From positions 62,001 to 126,000 of the forward strand of contig CAYRUH010000002.1 of the NCBI GenBank assembly GCA_964427415.1: DNA of 64,000 bases, in the 5' to 3' direction. The position numbers were made by a program, and so were the translations under genes. Shown here in pieces: positions 25,704-32,657 of the stretch. This DNA comes from Lentisalinibacter sp964427415. GTDB taxonomy: Bacteria > Pseudomonadota > Gammaproteobacteria > Steroidobacterales > Woeseiaceae. Under the pieces are notes generated by a model, which worked only from the letters and a program-made list of their open reading frames with translations, did no database searches and had not been told where the DNA came from. Position 1 is the stretch's first letter; every line of letters starts with the position of its first letter.

Positions 25704-27101
25704 TCAGCAAAGTTCGAGGATCGGCAGCTGCAGACGGGCTGCGACCTGGCGCAGCGCTTCGCGATGATCCCCATAGACCAGTGAGTAGTGATGCTCCAGC
25801 GCCTGGTCCATGATGGTGCCAAGCACGTCTCCGGCAGGTCGGTCGAAACGGATTACGCCGGAAGTGCCGGTGAACGATTTCGGCGCATGCAGAACCTCGG
25901 CACCGGCGGAGATGAGGAGGTTGGCATTGCGGGCCGTAGAGAGTCGGGCAATGGTGATGCGCCCGGGTCGCAGCGGAAACTCGTGCAGCAGCGGCTTGCG
26001 GCGGTTCGTATGCACGGTTGCCCGTGCGTCGCTCTTCGGGTCGCACATGGATATCGGCGCCAGACCGCAGTGCCAGAGGACCGCCGTGTCGTCGGACTCG
26101 TCCACGTCCACCAGATCCGCCATCCAGGAAGGCGCCTGGGCGATGCGGCCGAGTATGGCGCTGCTGAGCGCGCCGTGCACATCCGCCTCGCAGGCGCTGG
26201 GTACTCCTTTCTGGTTCATCATGGCCATCGGCCCGCAGGCGGCGCAGCCGTATTCGGTGAAAGTCTCCGGCCAGCAGCGCACGGCGATGGCATCCGCGGT
26301 CTGCTCAGTGGCGATGTCCTCGAGTGCGCAGAGCAGACGGAAGGAGCGCTCCAGTTCGGTCTGATCCACGTCGTCCAGGCCGTTCAGATAGCCCGCGGCC
26401 GTGTGGCGATGGGCGGCCGGGCGCTCGGCAGGGCAGGCCTCGGCGCGCCGGAACGCGTCGTCGATGGGGTTGGCCGTGACGGTAACCCCGGTAAGATCTG
26501 CGAGCGACCGCCCGTCGAATTCGCAGGTGTCGAAGCCGGCAGGATGATGACCGATCACGCTGATCCGCGCCGTCTTCAGCCACGCCATAACATGATCGGC
26601 CCCGGCGTGCGGTGACGGCTGCGGCGTCTGTTCTGCGGCGCTTGGTGGCACCTTTTCGTCGGCCAGTTTCCGCAGTTTTTCATCCAATTCTCCGGCATCC
26701 GGCGCGGCGAACAGCCATCGATAGAAGATATTACGCTTGCCGAGCGCGTGCGCTGCCAGGTTGATGCCGCACAGCGCATTGAGTCGCAGGCGTCCGCCGA
26801 GACGCGGTTCGGGTATGCCCCACAAGGCGACGGGAGCCTGCGAGCGTGCCGCGAGGTCGACGGTCATACCCGCATCGGTGAAGGTGACCTGCAGAAGCAG
26901 CAGCAAGTCGATCTCGCCGCCGTCCCGAATGACCTCCCACGCCGTATCCGCACCGGCGGCATCGAAAGCGAGCTCGTCACTGCCGATGCGCTCTATGCCG
27001 GCGTCCGCCAGCGCGGCGAAGGCGCGCTCTTTCATCTGCTCGGCGAATTCCACATCGAATGTGGGTCGGGCCAGCGCGATGACACCGTATCTCAAGCTCA
27101 T
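25704..27101 (-). CDS. FucI/AraA-fold sugar isomerase; probable sulfoquinovose isomerase
   Basis: 465 residues, cytosolic. L-fucose/L-arabinose isomerase-like fold: WGIPEPRLGGRLRLNALCG in the first domain, GHHPAGFDTCEFD, CWPETFTEYGCAACGPMAMMN and GVPSACEADVHGAL. Candidate metal ligands are E305, an Asp in DLVDVDESDD and the His in LWHCG. FucI-like enzymes act as the sulfoquinovose isomerase (SqvD type) in sulfo-EMP2 and sulfo-transaldolase pathways. The stop is 188 bases from the receptor start. It is the last gene of gntR-kinase-isomerase. Family clear, substrate by context; a fucose or arabinose isomerase is the alternative. Confidence 0.8.
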   Translation of the reverse strand: MSLRYGVIALARPTFDVEFAEQMKERAFAALADAGIERIGSDELAFDAAGADTAWEVIRDGGEIDLLLLLQVTFTDAGMTVDLAARSQAPVALWGIPEPRLGGRLRLNALCGINLAAHALGKRNIFYRWLFAAPDAGELDEKLRKLADEKVPPSAAEQTPQPSPHAGADHVMAWLKTARISVIGHHPAGFDTCEFDGRSLADLTGVTVTANPIDDAFRRAEACPAERPAAHRHTAAGYLNGLDDVDQTELERSFRLLCALEDIATEQTADAIAVRCWPETFTEYGCAACGPMAMMNQKGVPSACEADVHGALSSAILGRIAQAPSWMADLVDVDESDDTAVLWHCGLAPISMCDPKSDARATVHTNRRKPLLHEFPLRPGRITIARLSTARNANLLISAGAEVLHAPKSFTGTSGVIRFDRPAGDVLGTIMDQALEHHYSLVYGDHREALRQVAARLQLPILELC

Positions 27102-28039
27102 GCTGATTCTCCTGATTGGGGGCTCTCGCGTGCCAGCAGGGCTTCCACCGCGGCCAGGTCCGGCGCGCCATCCCGCCCACCGCCGGCGCTCACCTTCAGC
27201 GCCGCGGCCGCATTGGCAAAGCGTGCAGCTTCCGGTTCATGGCGTCTGCGGGCGAGTTCGAATGCAAAGGCACCGTGCCATACGTCCCCGGCGCCCAGGG
27301 TATCGACCACCGGCACCTCGAAGCCCGGGACCCGCAATAACTCTCCGGCGGCCTGCACCAGTACTCCTGCGGCGCCAGCGGTCACGCAGCACCAGGCATC
27401 GGTCATGCTGGCGGCCTTGCGCAGGGCCCGTTCGAGATCCTCATCGCCCGTGAGTTGTCGCAGGCCGTCGGCGGAAAATGCGACGTGCGTTGCGGCGCGG
27501 AGAATGGCCGGATCAGAGGGTACGGGTATGTCGGCATCCAGCACGGCCGGGATTCCCTGCGCCCGCGCGACAGCCAGTAATTCCTGCGCCGCCTCCGGCC
27601 AGCGCGTATCCGTCAGTACGGCGTCGGCGCTCTGCACGGCTGCAACAGCCGTGCCCGGCAGTGCGGTGGGCAGGCCCGGGTCGAGAAAATTGACGATGAG
27701 CCGCTCGCCATCGTCACTGGTGATTACCGCAGAGGCCGAGGAGCGGCAGCCGCGGGCAAAGAGTACAGGACCGCAGTCGACGCCACAGGCGGTGAGTTCG
27801 TCGACAATGAGCTGCCCGACGGCGTCTTCGCCGACGCGCGCTGCCAGGCTGGCCATGCCTCCGAGTCGGCTGATGGTCACAGCGGCGGTGGCGGCCGGAC
27901 CGCCACCGACAAGGTCGAAGGCGCGTGCCTGATACTTGACCGGACGCTGCGGCGTCGTTTCCAGGTGGAAGACGAAATCCTGCACCGCCTGCCCCAGACA
28001 CAGGACTCGCGGCAAGCCTTGCTCCGATCTATCTGACAT
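27098..28039 (-). CDS. PfkB-family sugar kinase; probable sulfofructose kinase
   Basis: 313 residues from the ATG at 28039 (an upstream start at 28069 lies inside the gntR gene). PfkB features: VLCLGQAVQDFVF at the start, GGGPAATAAVTISRLGG, and the C-terminal signature DTLGAGDVWHGAF with D252 as catalytic base. In sulfoglycolysis this family phosphorylates 6-deoxy-6-sulfofructose at C1 (YihV/SqiK). It overlaps gntR upstream and the isomerase downstream by a few bases, so all three are coupled. Ribokinase-like or 2-keto-sugar kinases are the alternative. Confidence 0.85.
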   Translation of the reverse strand: MSDRSEQGLPRVLCLGQAVQDFVFHLETTPQRPVKYQARAFDLVGGGPAATAAVTISRLGGMASLAARVGEDAVGQLIVDELTACGVDCGPVLFARGCRSSASAVITSDDGERLIVNFLDPGLPTALPGTAVAAVQSADAVLTDTRWPEAAQELLAVARAQGIPAVLDADIPVPSDPAILRAATHVAFSADGLRQLTGDEDLERALRKAASMTDAWCCVTAGAAGVLVQAAGELLRVPGFEVPVVDTLGAGDVWHGAFAFELARRRHEPEAARFANAAAALKVSAGGGRDGAPDLAAVEALLARESPQSGESA

Positions 28040-28814
28040 CGACTGCGTAAACGATATCGCGCGTGTCACAGCAGCTCAGCCGGCGTTCAACGAGACGCCC
28101 GTCGATCGCTACCGCCACCCGGTCGATCTGCAGGACCGGCGCCCCTTCCTCGAGATTGAGGAATCGCGCCTCCGTGCGGCTTGCGCCCACCGCTTTGAGT
28201 TCCTCACGGGCCACGGCGATGCTGATGCCATACTCGCGCTGATACAGCGAATACAGCGTGTTCGGCAGCGATTGCCGACGGTCCAGGTCCGGGAACAAGG
28301 TCGCCGGTACCACGATACGCTCCACGATTGCCGGTCTGTCTTCTATGGTGCGCGTGCGCATTATCTCTATGACCCGCGTCCCCTTGCGCAGTCCCAGCTT
28401 CTCCCGTTCCACGGTGTCGGCCGCGCGTCGCTGCACCCGGTCGCTGTGGCTGGCGGGGACCAGCCGGCGACCATCCGGGCCCGGTGTGGAAAGCCGGAAG
28501 AAACGGAAAAGCGACTGCTCCTGGGTGTATTCGGAGACGAAAGTCCCGCGCCCCTGACGGCGCTCCAGCAGCTTCTCGGACGCCAGTGCATCCAGCGCCT
28601 TACGCACCGTCCCCTGGCTCACGCCCAATTCCGCGGCGAGCGCCTGTTCGCTCGGAAGCGACTCCCCGGGTTCCCATTCGCCCTCGGCGATGCGCCGGAT
28701 AAGTACGCCGTAGACCTGCTTGTAGAGCGGCTGGAAATTCGCAGAAACGTTCAAGTGCGGTTCTCCGAAACTTGGCAAGCCCGATATTCTGACAGCTCTC
28801 CCACTACCCTGCAC
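28029..28814 (-). CDS. GntR/HutC-type transcriptional regulator of the island
   Basis: 261 residues. N-terminal winged helix (LYKQVYGVLIRRIAEGEW, LPSEQALAAELGVSQGTVRKAL, RRQGRGTF) followed by a UTRA effector-binding domain (RTIEDRPAIVERIVVP, YSLYQREYGISIAVAREEL). HutC-type repressors bind AT-rich palindromes and release on binding a pathway metabolite. It is first in the operon with the kinase and isomerase, and a perfect 12-base palindrome lies 33 bases upstream. I infer that it controls all island promoters carrying CTTATA(T/C)AAG. Confidence 0.88.
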   Translation of the reverse strand: MQGSGRAVRISGLPSFGEPHLNVSANFQPLYKQVYGVLIRRIAEGEWEPGESLPSEQALAAELGVSQGTVRKALDALASEKLLERRQGRGTFVSEYTQEQSLFRFFRLSTPGPDGRRLVPASHSDRVQRRAADTVEREKLGLRKGTRVIEIMRTRTIEDRPAIVERIVVPATLFPDLDRRQSLPNTLYSLYQREYGISIAVAREELKAVGASRTEARFLNLEEGAPVLQIDRVAVAIDGRLVERRLSCCDTRDIVYAVDVR

Positions 28815-28846
28815 CGGCTACTGTTGCCCGGCGCCGAATTATTGTA

Positions 28847-28858
28847 TCTTATATAAGA
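28847..28858. promoter_or_regulatory. Palindromic operator TCTTATATAAGA between gntR and suyA
   Basis: Perfect 12-base palindrome in the 111-base divergent spacer between gntR (-) and suyA (+). TTGCCC at 28824-28829 with a 17-base spacer places a possible suyA -10 box on the operator itself. Related sites occur at 18807 and 25554. Confidence 0.6.
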
Positions 28859-28925
28859 CATACGGCAAACGGCGTGTTACTTGTCGTTGTTGGATAGCCG
28901 GAAAACTGCGCAGAGGAAACGAACT

Positions 28926-29213
28926 ATGGAGGTTCCACATTTGCTGGTTCATGATCACGACGACAACGTCGGGGTGGTGGTGGTTGAGGGCCTGGAATCG
29001 GGCACGGATATGCTCTGTGTGGTGACGGCCGATAATTCCGAGTTCCGTCTGACGGTGCGTGAAGACGTGCCCATTGGCCACAAGGTGGCCCTGCGGGATC
29101 TGGCCGAGGATGAGGATGCGATCAAGTACGGTGAAAACATCGGGCGTATCACCGCTGCGGTGCCCAGGGGAGGGCACGTGCACGTGCACAACCTCAAGAC
29201 CAGGCGATGGTAA
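28926..29213 (+). CDS. suyA: (2R)-sulfolactate sulfo-lyase small subunit SuyA
   Basis: 95 residues from the ATG at 28926 after GAGGAAACG; a start at 28881 is less likely. SAF-type domain homologous to the N-terminal part of altronate dehydratase: LLVHDHDDNVGVVVVEGL, IPIGHKVAL-like DVPIGHKVALRDLAE, KYGENIGR and HVHVHNLKTRRW, the pattern of SuyA. With SuyB it eliminates sulfite from (R)-3-sulfolactate to give pyruvate. The split into a small and a large subunit and the neighbouring comC and slcC separate it from sugar-acid dehydratases. Confidence 0.88.
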   Translation: MEVPHLLVHDHDDNVGVVVVEGLESGTDMLCVVTADNSEFRLTVREDVPIGHKVALRDLAEDEDAIKYGENIGRITAAVPRGGHVHVHNLKTRRW

Positions 29214-29225
29214 GGAGAGCAGCCA

Positions 29226-30398
29226 ATGAATGCTGACGGAAAATTCTGGGGCTTCCGGCGCGAAAATGGGCGTGTCGGCGTCCGCAACCATGTGGCCATC
29301 CTGCCGGTGGACGATATCTCGAATGCCGCCTGTGAGGCCGTCGCCAACAACATACAGGGCACGATTGCGCTGCCGCATGCCTACGGACGTCTGCAGTTCG
29401 GCGCCGACCTCGATCTGCATTTCCGCACGATGATCGGGACCGGGTGCAATCCGAACATTGCAGCCTGCGTGGTCATCGGTATCGAGCCGGGCTGGACGCA
29501 GAAGATCGTCGACGGCATCGCCGAGACCGGTAAGCCGGTGGCCGGCTTCGCCATCGAGCAGCATGGCGATATCGAGACCATAGCGGCAGCCTCGCGCAAG
29601 GCGAAGGAGTTCGTGCATGCGGCCAGTGCCGAGTTGCGCAAGGAGTGCTCGCTGTCCGAGCTCTGGATATCGGCGAAGTGCGGTGAATCCGATACGACGA
29701 CCGGACTCGCTTCCTGTCCCGCCGTGGGAAATCTCTACGACAAACTCATCCCGGAGGGTATCTACGGCGTGTTCGGCGAGACCACCGAGTTGACCGGCGC
29801 CGAGCACCTCTGCCAGGCGCGGGCCGCGACGCCGGAGACTGGGGAGAAATTCCTGCGTGTGTGGCAGGCCTACCAGGACGAGGTGGTGCTGCCGCACAAG
29901 ACCTCGGATCTGTCTGACAGCCAGCCCACAAAAGGCAATATCGAAGGCGGACTGACGACCATCGAAGAGAAGGCGCTTGGCAACCTGGAGAAGATCGGCA
30001 AGCAAGTCTCCTACATCGACGTACTGGAGCCGGCCGAGACGCCGGATGCAGGACCCGGACTGTACTTCATGGATACCTCTTCGGCTGCCGCGGAGTGCGT
30101 GACGCTGATGGCTGCGGCGGGCTATGTAGTGCATCTGTTCCCGACCGGCCAGGGTAATATCGTCGGTAACCCGATCCTTCCGGTCATCAAGCTCACTGGC
30201 AATCCGCGCACGGTGCGCACCATGTCGGAGCATATCGACGTCGATGTGTCGGGCATCATCCGCCGAGAAATGACCATCGATGACGCCGGCGATGCGCTGA
30301 TCGAGGCGGTACGGGAGACGGCGAATGGACGTCTCACGGCTGCTGAGGTTCTCGGCCATCGTGAGTTCGTCATGACCAAGCTCTACCGCAGCGCCTGA
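29226..30398 (+). CDS. suyB: (2R)-sulfolactate sulfo-lyase large subunit SuyB
   Basis: 390 residues, 12 bases after suyA, with GGAGAG before the ATG. UxaA/GarD-superfamily catalytic part: FRRENGRVGVRNHVAILPVDD, GTGCNPNIAACVVIGIEPGW, SAKCGESDTT with the iron-binding-type Cys, QPTKGNIEGGLTTIEEKALGN, LFPTGQGNIVGNPI and DVDVSGIIRREM. The block DDISNAACEAVANNIQGT is one I associate with SuyB rather than altronate dehydratase. Iron-dependent elimination releases sulfite and pyruvate from (R)-sulfolactate in the cytosol. Confidence 0.9.
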   Translation: MNADGKFWGFRRENGRVGVRNHVAILPVDDISNAACEAVANNIQGTIALPHAYGRLQFGADLDLHFRTMIGTGCNPNIAACVVIGIEPGWTQKIVDGIAETGKPVAGFAIEQHGDIETIAAASRKAKEFVHAASAELRKECSLSELWISAKCGESDTTTGLASCPAVGNLYDKLIPEGIYGVFGETTELTGAEHLCQARAATPETGEKFLRVWQAYQDEVVLPHKTSDLSDSQPTKGNIEGGLTTIEEKALGNLEKIGKQVSYIDVLEPAETPDAGPGLYFMDTSSAAAECVTLMAAAGYVVHLFPTGQGNIVGNPILPVIKLTGNPRTVRTMSEHIDVDVSGIIRREMTIDDAGDALIEAVRETANGRLTAAEVLGHREFVMTKLYRSA

Positions 30399-30415
30399 AC
30401 CGGGTCCGCGCCCGG

Positions 30416-31459
30416 ATGGCCGACACCGTCAATCTGCCCCTGGATGACGCGCGGCGGCTTGCGGAGACCGCGTTGCTCGTAAGCGGATGCAATCCGCCGG
30501 GTGCCGCCTCGGCCGCCCGGGCGGTCGTGGCGGCGGAAGCGGACGGTCAGAGCGGTCACGGCCTGGTGCGCATTCCCTACTATGCGGCACAGGTCCGCTC
30601 GGGCAAGGTCGTCGGCGATGCGCCAATCCGCGAAGAGCGTGTCGCCCCGGGCGCAATGCGGGTTGATGCAGGCAACGGTTTCGCTTACCCCGCACTCGAC
30701 AGGGCCATCGAATCACTGGGGCCGCTGGCCCGCGAGCAGGGAATCGCGGTCGCTGCGATCCACCATTCACATCATTGCGGACAGGCGGGTGCGCATGTCG
30801 AACGTCTGGCCGAGGCGGGAGTGCTGGCACTGATGTTCGCCAACACGCCGCAGGCGATGGCTTTCTGGGGTGCGAGCAGACCGGTACTCGGTACCAATCC
30901 GATCGCCTTCGCCGCGCCCCGGCTGCGTGCGGCGCCGCTGGTCATCGACATGGCGCTGTCGCAGGTGGCGCGGGGCAAGATCGTGGCCGCCAGCGGTGCT
31001 GGCCGGCCCCTGCCGGAAGGCTGGGCCCTGGATGCAGCGGGCAGGCCGACGACCGATGCCGACGCAGCGCTGGCCGGCTCGTTGCTGCCCATGGGCGGCG
31101 CCAAGGGCGCGGCGCTGGCGCTGATGGTGGAAATTTTCTCGGCCGCGCTGACGGGTGCCCGTTTCGGCTTCGAGGCTACGTCATTTTTCGAACCTCGGGG
31201 AGAGCCGCCCGGTGTCGGCCAGCTCTTGTTCGCCGTCGATCCGGGACTCTTGTCCGGCGGCGACTTCGCGCTACGCCTGGAAGCGCTGATCGGTGTGCTG
31301 GAATCCTCACCGGGCGCGCGTTTGCCGGGTATTTCACGGCTGGCGAGCAGGGAACGCGCCGCGACGCAGGGCTTATCGGTCGATCCGGCCCTGTACGACA
31401 AACTGCTCGAGCTGGCTGGCACGGGCCGGGGCAACTCGGCAGATCAGACGTCTGTATAA
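30416..31459 (+). CDS. comC: (R)-sulfolactate dehydrogenase ComC (Ldh2/malate-lactate dehydrogenase family)
   Basis: 347 residues. Type 2 malate/L-lactate dehydrogenase fold: SGHGLVRIPYYAAQVRSG near the N-terminus, the catalytic His region HHSHHCGQAG, FANTPQAMAFWG, GTNPIAFAAP and LPMGGAKGAALALMVEIFS. ComC reduces sulfopyruvate to (R)-sulfolactate with NAD(P)H. Paired with SlcC it inverts (S)-sulfolactate, the form made by sulfoglycolysis, into the (R)-form that SuyAB can use. Starts 17 bases after suyB. Confidence 0.85.
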   Translation: MADTVNLPLDDARRLAETALLVSGCNPPGAASAARAVVAAEADGQSGHGLVRIPYYAAQVRSGKVVGDAPIREERVAPGAMRVDAGNGFAYPALDRAIESLGPLAREQGIAVAAIHHSHHCGQAGAHVERLAEAGVLALMFANTPQAMAFWGASRPVLGTNPIAFAAPRLRAAPLVIDMALSQVARGKIVAASGAGRPLPEGWALDAAGRPTTDADAALAGSLLPMGGAKGAALALMVEIFSAALTGARFGFEATSFFEPRGEPPGVGQLLFAVDPGLLSGGDFALRLEALIGVLESSPGARLPGISRLASRERAATQGLSVDPALYDKLLELAGTGRGNSADQTSV

Positions 31460-31481
31460 GCGATATCAGCGGAGGCCGCGC

Positions 31482-32435
31482 ATGCCGGAGATCGTCATCA
31501 GCGAATTCATGGATGAGGGCGCGATTGCCGAACACCTCGGGTCGAGAAACGTCCACTATGATCCGCGATTGGCGGAGCGTCGTTGTGATCTGCTGGATCT
31601 GCTGGCCGATGCCCGCGCCCTGATCGTACGCAACCGCACAGCGGTGGACCGCGCCCTGCTCGAGCAGGCGCCGAATTTGCATACCGTCGGGCGGCTGGGG
31701 GTCGGACTGGACAATATCGACGTCGACACCTGTCGCGACCGTGGTATCGAGGTTCTGCCGGCAACCGGGGCCAACGATGCGGCGGTGGCCGAATACGTGA
31801 TCGGAGCCATGCTGGTTCTGCGCCGGTCGGCGTTCCTGCACACTCGCTCGACACTTGCCGGCGTCTGGCCGCGCGCGGAGGAAATCGGCCATGAGTGCGG
31901 CGGTGCGAGGCTCGGTCTGCTCGGTTTCGGGAGCACCGCGCGGGAGACCGCGCGGCTTGCGCGGGCCCTGGGCATGCAGGTTGCAGCTTTCGATCCCTAT
32001 CTCCCGGCAGATTCCGCAAGTTGGGACCTCGCGCGGTCGAGCCCGCTGGACAGGCTGCTGGAGGAGGCGGACGTGCTCAGTGTCCACCTGCCCCTTACCG
32101 CCGAAACGCGAGGTTTTGTCGATACGACGGCGATCCGCCGGATGCGCCATGGCGCGGTACTCGTCAATGCGTCGCGCGGCGGTATCGTGGACGAGGAGGC
32201 TGTGGTGGCCGCATTGCGTGACGGCCATCTCGCCGGGGCTGCTTTCGACGTGTTCGAGAATGAGCCTCTTGATGCGGCGGGAGCGCGCCGCTTTGACGGG
32301 CTGGACAATATCCTGCTGACGCCGCATATCGCGGGCGTCACCGTTGAATCCAATGTGCGCGTTAGCCGTTTGATCGCAGGGCGCGTCGCGGAGCGCTGCC
32401 GCGGCCTGGACGCGGGCGGAGCGGATCGGGCCTGA
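31482..32435 (+). CDS. slcC: (S)-sulfolactate dehydrogenase SlcC (D-2-hydroxyacid dehydrogenase family)
   Basis: 317 residues from the ATG at 31482 after GGAGG. Opens with VISEFMDEGAI; has VGRLGVGLDNID, the NAD motif RLGLLGFGSTARE and the catalytic Arg/Glu/His set in NASRGGIVDEEAV, FENEPLDAAG and TPHIAGVT. It resembles SlcC, which oxidises (S)-sulfolactate to sulfopyruvate. The last six codons lie in a 26-base tandem repeat, and the TGA is part of the first unit, so the C-terminal tail (AGGADRA) appears shaped by the repeat. Confidence 0.86.
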   Translation: MPEIVISEFMDEGAIAEHLGSRNVHYDPRLAERRCDLLDLLADARALIVRNRTAVDRALLEQAPNLHTVGRLGVGLDNIDVDTCRDRGIEVLPATGANDAAVAEYVIGAMLVLRRSAFLHTRSTLAGVWPRAEEIGHECGGARLGLLGFGSTARETARLARALGMQVAAFDPYLPADSASWDLARSSPLDRLLEEADVLSVHLPLTAETRGFVDTTAIRRMRHGAVLVNASRGGIVDEEAVVAALRDGHLAGAAFDVFENEPLDAAGARRFDGLDNILLTPHIAGVTVESNVRVSRLIAGRVAERCRGLDAGGADRA

Positions 32436-32502
32436 AGGCGCCTGGAGCGGATCGGGCCTGAAGGCGCCTGGATCGGATCGGGCCTGAAGGCCCTCCTACC
32501 TT
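32420..32502. repeat. 26-bp tandem repeat, left arm (GCGGATCGGGCCTGAAGG)
   Basis: Two 26-base units with the core GCGGATCGGGCCTGAAGG begin at 32420 and 32446; a third variant ends in GGCCCTCCTACCTT. The core with flanking GTAGGAGGGCC (reverse strand) resembles REP-type elements of gammaproteobacteria. It continues beyond a 100-N gap at 32603-32657. Confidence 0.85.
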
Positions 32503-32602
32503 NNNNNNNNNNNNNNNNNNNNNNNNNNNNNNNNNNNNNNNNNNNNNNNNNNNNNNNNNNNNNNNNNNNNNNNNNNNNNNNNNNNNNNNNNNNNNNNNNN
32601 NN
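32503..32602. other. Assembly gap (100 N) inside the tandem repeat
   Basis: Exactly 100 N, a conventional scaffold gap of unknown true length. The same repeat borders it on both sides, so collapsed tandem repeats are the likely cause. Confidence 0.95.
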
Positions 32603-32657
32603 CGGATCGGGCCTGAAGGCGCCTGGATCGGATCGGGCCTGAAGGCCCTCCTACCTT
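32603..32657. repeat. 26-bp tandem repeat, right arm
   Basis: Same units as the left arm, ending in GGCCCTCCTACCTTCGG. The stop codon of the flavin reductase gene (minus strand, 32651-32653) lies in this last unit, so the repeat touches the ends of both convergent genes. Confidence 0.85.

Noticed and set aside
25704..28039. A fucose or tagatose catabolic cluster
   Set aside because: No fucose mutarotase, fuculose aldolase or tagatose-6-phosphate genes; the co-regulated neighbours all concern sulfolactate.
28926..30398. Annotation of the split UxaA-like pair as altronate dehydratase
   Set aside because: Subunit split, specific sequence blocks and the adjacent comC/slcC pair fit sulfolactate sulfo-lyase better; no uronate genes (uxaB, uxaC, kdgK) are present.
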